Below, piece by piece: positions 15,703-23,136 of a stretch of DNA of 64,000 bases (the stretch's first letter is position 1; every line of letters begins with the position of its first letter). The stretch is taken from contig JBAYFO010000003.1 in the NCBI GenBank assembly GCA_041667115.1, positions 1-64,000 on the forward strand. The letters are read 5' to 3'. The stretch comes from UBA1563 sp041667115. GTDB lineage: Bacteria > Bacteroidota > Ignavibacteria > Ignavibacteriales > Ignavibacteriaceae. Made by a program: the position numbers and the translations under genes. Below the pieces are notes generated by a model, which worked only from the letters and a program-made list of their open reading frames with translations, was not told the origin of the DNA and ran no database searches.

Positions 15703-16947
15703 ATGGAAGAAATGAAAAACTCAACACCACTTGTTAAATATCTTTTTAGCATTCCCGTAATTGTGGCAGCCCTTGGTTACTTTGTTGATATTTATGATTT
15801 GGTTCTGTTTGGAATTGTCCGCGTACCAAGTTTAAAAGCTCTCGGTTTAGCAGGTTCTCAGATTCTCGATAAAGGTGTTTTGCTTCTGAATATGCAGATG
15901 GTCGGGATGCTTGTTGGCGGAATTATCTGGGGAATTCTCGGCGATAAAAAAGGAAGATTGCAAATTCTGTTTGGGTCTATTTTGCTTTACTCAATTGCAA
16001 ATATTGCAAACGGATTTGTTACTACTATCGATCAATATGCAGTATGCCGACTTTTAGCCGGCATCGGTTTAGCCGGAGAACTTGGCGCAGGCATTACGCT
16101 TGTTGCGGAAATTCTTCCGAAAGAAATACGCGGTTATGGAACAATGATGGTGGCAACAATAGGCGTTTCAGGCGCGGTTGCGGCTTATGCAATTGCCGAA
16201 GATTTTGCATGGCGTACTTCCTATTTTATCGGCGGCGGATTAGGAATTGTACTTCTTATTTTACGTATAAGTGTTTATGAGTCGGGAATGTTTGAAGCGA
16301 TGAAGAAAAAAAATATTTCACGCGGAAATTTCCTTTCGCTATTTATGAAGAAGGATTTATTTAGAAGATATTTGAAGTGCATTCTCATCGGACTCCCGAC
16401 CTGGTATGTTGTAGGCGTGTTAATTACCTTTTCACCGGAACTTGGCAAAGCGCTTAATCTTTCCGAACCAATTGCCGCCGGGAAAGCAATTATGTTCTGT
16501 TATATCGGGTTAATTTTCGGCGATCTTTCCAGCGGAATCTTCAGTCAGTTTTTAAAAAGTAGAAAGAAGATCGTGCTTATTTATATTTTACTCTCGGTAG
16601 TGATAATTGCATTCTATTTTACTTTTCTGCAAGGCGGCTCGGCATTTCTCTTTTATTCCGTTGCAACAGCGCTTGGGTTTTCAATCGGTTACTGGGCGGT
16701 TTTTGTAACTATTGCTGCTGAACAATTCGGCACAAACATGCGCGCAACCGTTGCTACCACCGTTCCGAATTTTGTACGCGGTGCAACCGTACCGATAACA
16801 TTACTTTTTAATTTCGGTAAAGGTTATGTAGGAGTAATTCAATCCGCAATTTTGGTTGGTGTGTTCGTTTTTGCAATTGCTCTGTATGCGGTGGTTAAGT
16901 TGAATGAGACATTTGATAAGTCGCTGGACTTTGTGGAAGAGAGTTGA
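15703..16947 (+). CDS. MFS transporter, metabolite:H+ symporter type
   Basis: A 414-residue twelve-helix major facilitator. The N-terminal helix carries YFVDIYDLVLFGIVR, and the loop between helices 2 and 3 reads GILGDKKGRLQILFGS, the MFS A-motif. Helix 4 begins CRLLAGIGLAGELGAGITLVAEI, similar to the sugar/aromatic-acid porter group and SV2-like members. The substrate cannot be told from sequence. The gene starts at ATG 15703 or, three codons later, at 15712. It is convergent with the response regulator gene that ends 17 bases downstream, with no clear terminator between. Confidence 0.88.
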   Translation: MEEMKNSTPLVKYLFSIPVIVAALGYFVDIYDLVLFGIVRVPSLKALGLAGSQILDKGVLLLNMQMVGMLVGGIIWGILGDKKGRLQILFGSILLYSIANIANGFVTTIDQYAVCRLLAGIGLAGELGAGITLVAEILPKEIRGYGTMMVATIGVSGAVAAYAIAEDFAWRTSYFIGGGLGIVLLILRISVYESGMFEAMKKKNISRGNFLSLFMKKDLFRRYLKCILIGLPTWYVVGVLITFSPELGKALNLSEPIAAGKAIMFCYIGLIFGDLSSGIFSQFLKSRKKIVLIYILLSVVIIAFYFTFLQGGSAFLFYSVATALGFSIGYWAVFVTIAAEQFGTNMRATVATTVPNFVRGATVPITLLFNFGKGYVGVIQSAILVGVFVFAIALYAVVKLNETFDKSLDFVEES

Positions 16948-16963
16948 AAAACAAATATCTTGT

Positions 16964-17617
16964 TTAAATTATTTTGTGTTGAATAGCTTTTTTTACCGCG
17001 GTCATCTTGTTGTGTACTTGCAGTTTGCGGTAGATGTTCTCGATATGTTTTCTTACGGTGAATGGAGAAATAAAGAGAGCGTCGGAAATTTCAATATAAT
17101 CTAATCCCTGGCTTAATTTATTTAAGACTTCAGTTTCTCTTTTTGTAAGATAAAATTCTTCTTTGCTTTCTTCTTCTAACAATTTGTTAGGGTTTCTTAA
17201 TAGCGATAATGCTTTTGCTGCAATCGCCGGAGACATGGGAGCGCCTCCTTCCATAATTTCTTTAATGCCATCGCAAATTTTATCAGGGGTTTCGTCTTTT
17301 AACAAATACCCCATCGCTCCCGCTTGAATAGAACGGAAAATTTTATCTTCGTCATCAAAAACCGTTAACATGATAATTTTAATTTGCGGAAAGAGCCGGG
17401 AAACATGCATCGCAGCCTCAATGCCGTCCATTTCAGGCATTTCAATATCCATCAAAATAGTATCAACTGAAGCGTTTGCGTTTAATTTTTTTAAAAGGTC
17501 CGCTCCGTTTACTGCGCGGTATTTGAACTCAATATCATCCGGGAACAGTTCCAGCTTTTCGCGGATTGATTCAGCTAATAAATTATTGTCTTCGGCTATA
17601 GCTACTTTTATTTTCAT
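16964..17617 (-). CDS. LuxR/NarL-family response regulator
   Basis: A 217-residue response regulator with an N-terminal receiver domain (acidic pair E9-D10, phospho-acceptor D57 in LMDIEMPEMDG, KDE after the fifth strand) and a C-terminal LuxR helix-turn-helix (TKRETEVLNKLSQGLDYIEISDALFISPFTVRKHIENIYRKL, about residues 155-205, described here in parts). It follows the kinase gene by 47 bases on the same strand, so the two form a two-component pair. Target genes are unknown. Confidence 0.93.
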   Translation of the reverse strand: MKIKVAIAEDNNLLAESIREKLELFPDDIEFKYRAVNGADLLKKLNANASVDTILMDIEMPEMDGIEAAMHVSRLFPQIKIIMLTVFDDEDKIFRSIQAGAMGYLLKDETPDKICDGIKEIMEGGAPMSPAIAAKALSLLRNPNKLLEEESKEEFYLTKRETEVLNKLSQGLDYIEISDALFISPFTVRKHIENIYRKLQVHNKMTAVKKAIQHKII

Positions 17618-17664
17618 GGTGAAACTTATTAGATATCATATTGGTAAAAAATAAGGCAGATGAC

Positions 17665-19422
17665 CTATTTTGTTTTTATTGTACACGTAATAGTTGTGCC
17701 GCTAGCATTACTGTGCAACGCAAACCCGCATCCCGCCTCAGAGCAACGGTATTCCATGTTTTTTAGACCGTTTCCGTCATTAATATTACTAAGATCAAAT
17801 CCTTCTCCGTTGTCTTTAATTTCCATCACCAGGTTAGAACCATCATCAGAAAAACTTACGATAATTTTATCTGCGTTCGCATATTTAATGCTGTTCTGTG
17901 CTGCTTCCTGAACAACTCTATAAAGATTAAGCATTTGGGTTGATGTAAGAGCAACCGGCTTTGAGACCTCGCCGGTTACTTGCATATTCAAGCTATCAAT
18001 ATTGCTATTGATATGATGTTTCAGTTCGTTAAGTTTTATAACAAGTTGACTCAAATCGCCATCTTTATTTTTCATTGCCCAGATAGTATTTCTCAATTCG
18101 TTAAGTGTTTCTCTGCTGAATGAGTTTAAACTATTTAATTTACCGAGCAGTTTATCCTCTTTTGATCCATAGGTTAAATTATCTAGTGAGCTGATGATGA
18201 ACGTTAGATGAGAACCGATATTGTCATGCAGTTCGCGGGAGATCCTTAATTTTTCTTCCGAAGCCGCTTTCTCCAACTCAGCCTGATCTAATTGATTTTT
18301 TAGCTCTAATTCTTTCTTAACTCTTTCCCGTTTTTGCTTTTGAAATTTATACGTGCCGAAACTGATGAAGAGTAGTGTAACAACAAATCCCGATAGGATC
18401 AAGAGTTGATTTGATTTCCTTTGCAGTTCCAAATTACTTTCTGCAATCAGACGGTCTTTTTTTTCTGTGTCAAATTGAATTTCCAATTCGGCTATTTTTG
18501 AATTCGTTTCCAGGTTGAGTACGGAATCTTTTAACGCCGATAACTTTTGTTGATTGAGAAATGCGTTCCGGAAATCTTTTTTCTTTTCATAGCAGGCAGC
18601 TAGCTGCTCTAAACAATAACGGACAAGATAGTTTTGCTCGCCTGCGCCGGGAGAATTGAGTGCGCGGGAATATTTTGCAATGGCAGAATCAAGATCTCCT
18701 TTTTGTGCATACGTATCTCCCCAGCGGACTAAATTATCCAGCCTCCCGTAATCGGCTTTTTCTTTATTTCTATATTCATCCGATTGGCGGAGAAGTTTAA
18801 ATGCTTCGCTATAATTTCCTTTCATCGCTTCGATACCGGACAAATCGTTTAAACAATAGGGGATGCCTTCTAAATCGGATAGCTCTATTTTCAGCTTCAA
18901 TCCTTTCCGGTAATAAAAAGCTGCGCTATCCAGATTGTTGCTCATCTCATGTAATACACCATAATTATTGTACATCGAAGAGAGGTCCATTTTATAGCTA
19001 TGTTTCTCGGCGATGCTAATTCCCTTCAACATATACTCCATTGCTTTTTTCAGGTTTCTCCTTTTTATTTGATATCCAAATTCTCCGTATGCCAATGCTA
19101 GTTCTTTATCCAATCCCAATTGCTCACACAGGGTAACAGCTTTTAAAAATGTTTCAGTACTCTCTTCATACTGTCCGGAGAGATACTGAACAATTTCCAA
19201 ATTAAAAAGCGCTAGTGCTTCGCCCCGTTTATAATTAATAGACCGTGCATCCTTAACGTTTTTGTTAAAAACATCAATTGATTTCCGAAGATTGGAGACA
19301 ACCATACTTCGCGGCTGTTGGTTTATCGAATCAATTCTTGCCTTATCAGTAGTTGCAAAAATTTGAAACTGAAGAACAAAAAACAATACGGTGACAATAA
19401 CCTTCAAAGGATTCCTATTCAT
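17665..19422 (-). CDS. TPR-containing sensor histidine kinase (HisKA_3)
   Basis: A 585-residue kinase with a signal peptide, a periplasmic TPR array (repeats such as GEALALFNLEIVQYLSGQYEESTETF and DLDSAAFYYRKGLKLK), one membrane helix (about 340-360, LLILSGFVVTLLFISFGTY), a coiled-coil linker, a HisKA_3 dimerisation domain with phospho-acceptor H399 in RELHDNIGSH, and a HATPase_c domain with DNGEGFDLSN and GNGLKNMEYR. This TPR-NarX-like plan is common in Bacteroidetes. The signal is presumably sensed by the TPR part. It pairs with the downstream regulator. Confidence 0.93.
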   Translation of the reverse strand: MNRNPLKVIVTVLFFVLQFQIFATTDKARIDSINQQPRSMVVSNLRKSIDVFNKNVKDARSINYKRGEALALFNLEIVQYLSGQYEESTETFLKAVTLCEQLGLDKELALAYGEFGYQIKRRNLKKAMEYMLKGISIAEKHSYKMDLSSMYNNYGVLHEMSNNLDSAAFYYRKGLKLKIELSDLEGIPYCLNDLSGIEAMKGNYSEAFKLLRQSDEYRNKEKADYGRLDNLVRWGDTYAQKGDLDSAIAKYSRALNSPGAGEQNYLVRYCLEQLAACYEKKKDFRNAFLNQQKLSALKDSVLNLETNSKIAELEIQFDTEKKDRLIAESNLELQRKSNQLLILSGFVVTLLFISFGTYKFQKQKRERVKKELELKNQLDQAELEKAASEEKLRISRELHDNIGSHLTFIISSLDNLTYGSKEDKLLGKLNSLNSFSRETLNELRNTIWAMKNKDGDLSQLVIKLNELKHHINSNIDSLNMQVTGEVSKPVALTSTQMLNLYRVVQEAAQNSIKYANADKIIVSFSDDGSNLVMEIKDNGEGFDLSNINDGNGLKNMEYRCSEAGCGFALHSNASGTTITCTIKTK

Positions 19423-19543
19423 GGATTATATTCTTTAGATTTTAAGATAAACTCTGTACTTTTACGTTATAAAATAGGTATACTTTTGTTTTCGCCAAAC
19501 GAATTATTTTGAACTTTTCTCAAAGTCAATTAATTGATGCTAA

Positions 19544-20035
19544 ATGGAAGAATTAAATTTTAAGCCGTATAAATCGAAAGAAAAATTTCGATCCAATTAT
19601 CAACTGCATGATCTAGCCGAGGCAGCCGGAAAAAATTTACTTGTGCAATGGGGAATTGATTTCAAGCCATTCGGAGAAGACAACCGCTTTACCCGCGTGT
19701 GGGAAAAAGGAGAGGATAAACCTGATGTAATTATTTCTTATCAAGGAAAAGAAGCATTTCTCGATTGGAAAGGAAAACACTCGGAGAAATGGCTAATGAA
19801 CAAACGGGCGGCAATTTCTTATCAACATTGGGCACATACGTTTTCAATTCCCATCTTTATTTGTTATGTGATTTTTAATAATGAAAATTTCATGCAGGAA
19901 GTCCGCTTTGTTAATTTAGCCTTCCACAAATATGAAGAATCCAAAGAAAAAGCGTGGGATAAAAATGAAGTTGTCGTTCTTGTTGCTGAACCGCCGCTGT
20001 TTACAAAAGCTAATTTATTGAAGTTCTGGAAATGA
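19544..20035 (+). CDS. Putative PD-(D/E)XK nuclease-like protein
   Basis: A 163-residue cytoplasmic protein. I do not recognise a named family. Residues about 63-82 read DVIISYQGKEAFLDWKGKH, an Asp followed after a beta-hairpin by D-x-K, which is the active-site pattern of restriction-endonuclease-like folds. After it come helices and a strand (FSIPIFICYVIF). The end of the gene (19958-20022) is repeated exactly at 21345-21409 after the next gene, so a second copy or an allele of this gene once stood there. The nuclease assignment is inference from the motif. Confidence 0.6.
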   Translation: MEELNFKPYKSKEKFRSNYQLHDLAEAAGKNLLVQWGIDFKPFGEDNRFTRVWEKGEDKPDVIISYQGKEAFLDWKGKHSEKWLMNKRAAISYQHWAHTFSIPIFICYVIFNNENFMQEVRFVNLAFHKYEESKEKAWDKNEVVVLVAEPPLFTKANLLKFWK

Positions 20036-20078
20036 GATTCAATATTAACCAGATTAGTCTTACTCCAAGACAAAATGA

Positions 20079-20111
20079 GGACAAACTTGCAGTCGGATTG
20101 CAAGTTTGTCC
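20079..20111. repeat. Perfect palindrome GGACAAACTTGCA
   Basis: Thirteen-base perfect arms GGACAAACTTGCA (20079-20091) and TGCAAGTTTGTCC (20099-20111) with a seven-base loop. It sits between the nuclease-like gene and the ATPase gene and is followed by AGTTTTATC, so it could end transcription. Its exactness and GC-containing arms also suit a REP-type element. A frame opening at 20075 runs through it, but the sensible ATPase start is downstream at 20132. Confidence 0.75.
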
Positions 20112-20131
20112 AGTTTTATCTATTTTCGCCC

Positions 20132-21304
20132 ATGATTTTAAGAGAAATAACACAAAAAATTAAACAACTTACCAAAAAATTTCCGGTAATTGCCGTAATT
20201 GGACCACGCCAATCTGGGAAAACGACACTAGTAAAAAATACTTTTCCAAAAATGGATTATACCAACTTGGAAGAGCCGGATACAAGACTTTTTGCACAGC
20301 AAGACCCCAGGTCTTTCCTTTCTTCAAAGCCAAACGGATTGATAATAGATGAAGTGCAGCGAGTACCGGAGTTGCTTTCTTATGTTCAAACTTTGTCTGA
20401 TTCTTCTAAAAAAAACGGACAATTTATTTTAACCGGTTCACAAAATTTTCTACTTCAAGAAAAAATAACACAAACGCTTGCCGGAAGAGTAGCTGTGTTA
20501 ACACTGCTTCCATTTAGTCTAAACGAACTTGGACCTGACGTCTCCATGGAAAATTTTACCTCTTATCTGCAAAAAGGTTTTTATCCGCCAATTTATGACC
20601 GGCAAATAGAACCTACAGACTGGCTTCCTAATTATATTCACACTTATATTGAACGGGATGTGAGGCAAATTAAAAACATTCCGGATTTAAATACATTTAC
20701 ACTTTTCGTAAAGCTATGTGCCGGAAGGATTGGGCAACTGCTTAATTTGTCCTCTCTCGCTAATGAAACCGGCGTTTCCATCAATACGGTAAAATCTTGG
20801 TTATCTATTCTCGAAGCAAGTTTTATTATTTTCCGGTTAATGCCGCATCACCAAAATTATAATAAACGACTTGTAAAAATGCCCAAACTTTATTTTCATG
20901 ATACCGGTTTGGCCTGTTCATTGCTCGGAATTGCAACTGAAAAACAATTATCATCTCATTATCAAGTTGGGTCTCTTTTTGAAAACATGATTATTTCAGA
21001 ATTATTAAAATATCAATTCAACCACGGGAGAGATAACAACTTGTTCTTTTGGCGCGATAAATCGGGAAGAGAAATTGACTGCCTGCTTGATAACGGTTTG
21101 AACAAAATTTGTGTTGAAATTAAATCGGGGAAAACAATTACCGCCGAGTTTTTAAAAGGATTAACCTTATACCAACAATTAGCGGCGCCGGAAAAAGTAA
21201 AATCATTTCTGATTTACGGCGGAGACCAAAAACAGGTGAGAAATGACGTAACACTCCTTCCATGGTTTGGTTCAACTCAGATTTTTGATTCGCATGAAGT
21301 GTAA
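20132..21304 (+). CDS. AAA-type ATPase with DUF4143 C-terminal domain
   Basis: A 390-residue protein with an N-terminal ATPase domain (Walker A GPRQSGKTT from residue 24, Walker B LIIDEVQ at 70-76, sensor TGSQNF) followed by a DUF4143 domain (KLYFHDTGLACSLLGI, then FFWRDKSGREIDCLLDNG and VEIKSGKT). The D-x-K-like end of DUF4143 resembles a nuclease fold. These proteins are frequent, variable accessory genes in bacteria and archaea. Function unproven. The ATG at 20132 was chosen because the upstream extension is encoded by a palindrome. It lies between a full gene and a fragment of the same gene. Confidence 0.9.
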   Translation: MILREITQKIKQLTKKFPVIAVIGPRQSGKTTLVKNTFPKMDYTNLEEPDTRLFAQQDPRSFLSSKPNGLIIDEVQRVPELLSYVQTLSDSSKKNGQFILTGSQNFLLQEKITQTLAGRVAVLTLLPFSLNELGPDVSMENFTSYLQKGFYPPIYDRQIEPTDWLPNYIHTYIERDVRQIKNIPDLNTFTLFVKLCAGRIGQLLNLSSLANETGVSINTVKSWLSILEASFIIFRLMPHHQNYNKRLVKMPKLYFHDTGLACSLLGIATEKQLSSHYQVGSLFENMIISELLKYQFNHGRDNNLFFWRDKSGREIDCLLDNGLNKICVEIKSGKTITAEFLKGLTLYQQLAAPEKVKSFLIYGGDQKQVRNDVTLLPWFGSTQIFDSHEV

Positions 21305-21422
21305 TTTGCTTCTGAGACCGTACAAATCAACGGTAAAAGCTTATGATAAAAATGAAGTTGTCGTTCTTGTTGCTGAACCGCCGCTGTTTACAAAAGCTAA
21401 TTTATTGAAATATTGGAAGTAA
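21303..21422 (+). pseudogene. Fragment of a second copy of the 19544-20035 gene
   Basis: Bases 21345-21409 are identical to 19958-20022, the 3' end of the nuclease-like gene, over 65 bp. In frame they read DKNEVVVLVAEPPLFTKA, then NLLKYWK and stop, where the intact gene ends NLLKFWK. The last codons differ only by conservative or synonymous changes (TTC/TAT, AAA/AAG, TGA/TAA), as expected for a related coding copy and not a target-site duplication. Just upstream in the same frame, LRPYKS resembles FKPYKS near the N-terminus of the intact gene, so the fragment may carry an internal deletion. That second match is short and tentative. Confidence 0.75.
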
Positions 21423-21424
21423 AA

Positions 21425-21510
21425 TACCAAGATTTAAAATTCAAATTCCAAACAAAAACTATTTTAAATCGGAATTTACTATTTGGGATTTGTCATTTGG
21501 TTATTGGAAT
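21425..21510. repeat. Dispersed AAATTCCAA-type repeat at a gene end
   Basis: A low-complexity inverted arrangement of AAATTCAAATTCCAAA words on the left and TTTGGTTATTGGAATTT on the right, with ATTTGGGATTTGTC between. It resembles common dispersed repeats of this group. Its right arm overlaps the FAD oxidase gene and encodes the last residues of that protein (FEIPITK) and its stop codon at 21493-21495. Confidence 0.5.
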
Positions 21511-22977
21511 TTCAAACAAGTTTCCACTTCCCAAAATCATATTCGGGTCAAGCGCTCTTTTCAACTTTATCATTTCATCAACAGCTTTTCCACCATACAT
21601 CATCAACAAATACTCGCGCTTGATTTTCCCTATTCCGTGTTCTGCCGAAACAGTTCCGCCAAGTTCAATCGCTTTTTGACAGATCATTTTGTAAATCATT
21701 TTCCCTTTTTGAAATTCTTCTTCATTCTTCGGAAGCATATTGAGATGAAGATGTGAGTTGCCAAAATGTCCATAAGCAACAAGATTTATTTTCTCTTTTT
21801 CAACTATCGATTTACAAAAAGCATAAAACTGAACAAACGTTTCATCGGGAACAGCAACATCGGTTCCCAGTTTTTTTAGATTATTTTTTGACAGGTATTC
21901 GTTTACTTTATACGAAACGGCGTGACGAAATTCGTGGAGCAACGCCTTGTCTTTATCGTCAACGCCAATCCAGGCTTTGTCAACGTCGGCATGATGCTTT
22001 GTAATTAATTCGAGCCATTTCTCTGTAATTGATTCTTCGTTTTGCTCTGTCAATTCTTGTTCAAACCAGACTGCACATGCGGCTTTTTTATCAATTTGCC
22101 GGAAATCATCACGAAGAAAATCCAATGTGTATGAATCAAAATATTCCAAAGCCCGTGCATCGAGATGATCTGCAGCGTCTATCGTTCTTGAAATATAGGA
22201 ACGTGTTCTTGCCCCTTCAATAAAAGCCAATCCATCTTTTTCTTCCGGGAAAAATGTTACACACGAGAGGACATCATAAGGAAGGGGGAGAATTTTTAAT
22301 TTGGCTTTTGTTAGCACTCCAAGCGTTCCTTCGGAACCGATAAAAAGATCAATTGCGTCCATGTTTTCATCAACAAAATAGCCGGATGCATTTTTTACTT
22401 TTGGAAATTTATAACCGGGAAGTTGCAGCGATAATCTTTTTCCCTTTTCCGTTTGTAAACGTAAAAAGTTTTTATCTGCAAACACTTCCCCCCTTTTTAA
22501 CAGAAGTTTGTCCCCGTCAGCTAATACAATTTCGAGTTCAAGAACAAAATTTCTTGTTGGTCCGTATTTAAATGTTTTTGCTCCGCTTGCGTTTGTGGCA
22601 ATCGTCCCGCCGATAAAGCAGTTTGTTTCCGTGGGATCAGGAGGATAAAAATATCCAAGCTGTTTCAATTCAGTTTGCAAATCTTGCAGCAACACACCGG
22701 GTTCAACAATTGTATACTTTTCTTCTCTGTTTATTTCAAGTATCCGGTTCAATTTTTCTGTTGAGAGAACAACTCCATTTTGAGGAACACTGCTTCCCGT
22801 TAGACCGGTATGATTTCCTGCAATGGTTACACTCTTCCCGGAAGCGTTGGCTTCACCTAGAACCAGCGCGACCTCTTCCACATTTTCAGGAAGGTAAACG
22901 GCTTCGCAATTTCCACGAAAGTTTGAAGCATCAACTAAATAATTTTGTATTTCATCTTGCAAGGTTTTAACGATCAT
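21493..22977 (-). CDS. FAD-linked oxidase, D-lactate dehydrogenase/GlcD type
   Basis: A 494-residue flavoprotein of the FAD_binding_4 / FAD-oxidase_C group, which oxidises 2-hydroxy acids such as D-lactate or glycolate and passes electrons to the quinone pool or cytochromes. The FAD domain shows VTIAGNHTGLTGSSVPQ and GGTIATNASGAKTFKYG. The C-terminal domain shows YGHFGNSHLHLNM and GTVSAEHGIGKIKREYL. No iron-sulfur domain is fused and no glcE/glcF partner lies nearby, so D-lactate is the more likely substrate. The extreme C-terminus is encoded by a dispersed repeat. Confidence 0.85.
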   Translation of the reverse strand: MIVKTLQDEIQNYLVDASNFRGNCEAVYLPENVEEVALVLGEANASGKSVTIAGNHTGLTGSSVPQNGVVLSTEKLNRILEINREEKYTIVEPGVLLQDLQTELKQLGYFYPPDPTETNCFIGGTIATNASGAKTFKYGPTRNFVLELEIVLADGDKLLLKRGEVFADKNFLRLQTEKGKRLSLQLPGYKFPKVKNASGYFVDENMDAIDLFIGSEGTLGVLTKAKLKILPLPYDVLSCVTFFPEEKDGLAFIEGARTRSYISRTIDAADHLDARALEYFDSYTLDFLRDDFRQIDKKAACAVWFEQELTEQNEESITEKWLELITKHHADVDKAWIGVDDKDKALLHEFRHAVSYKVNEYLSKNNLKKLGTDVAVPDETFVQFYAFCKSIVEKEKINLVAYGHFGNSHLHLNMLPKNEEEFQKGKMIYKMICQKAIELGGTVSAEHGIGKIKREYLLMMYGGKAVDEMIKLKRALDPNMILGSGNLFEIPITK

Positions 22978-23136
22978 ATAAAAATCCTATTTCACTTAAG
23001 ATATATTTTCCATCAAAAGGATAACCGCTATGGGAATTTCGTTTGAAACCACTTCATTCTAAAAATCTCTTCTACAAATATTGAAATTATTTTGTAATTT
23101 TGAATCAATTAATTACAAAAACTTAAGAGGAAAGAT

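Noticed and set aside
23095..23102. TAATTTTG as a Bacteroidetes-type -7 promoter box of aconitase
   Set aside because: No TTG element at the expected spacing was found and the region is so AT-rich that a chance match is likely.
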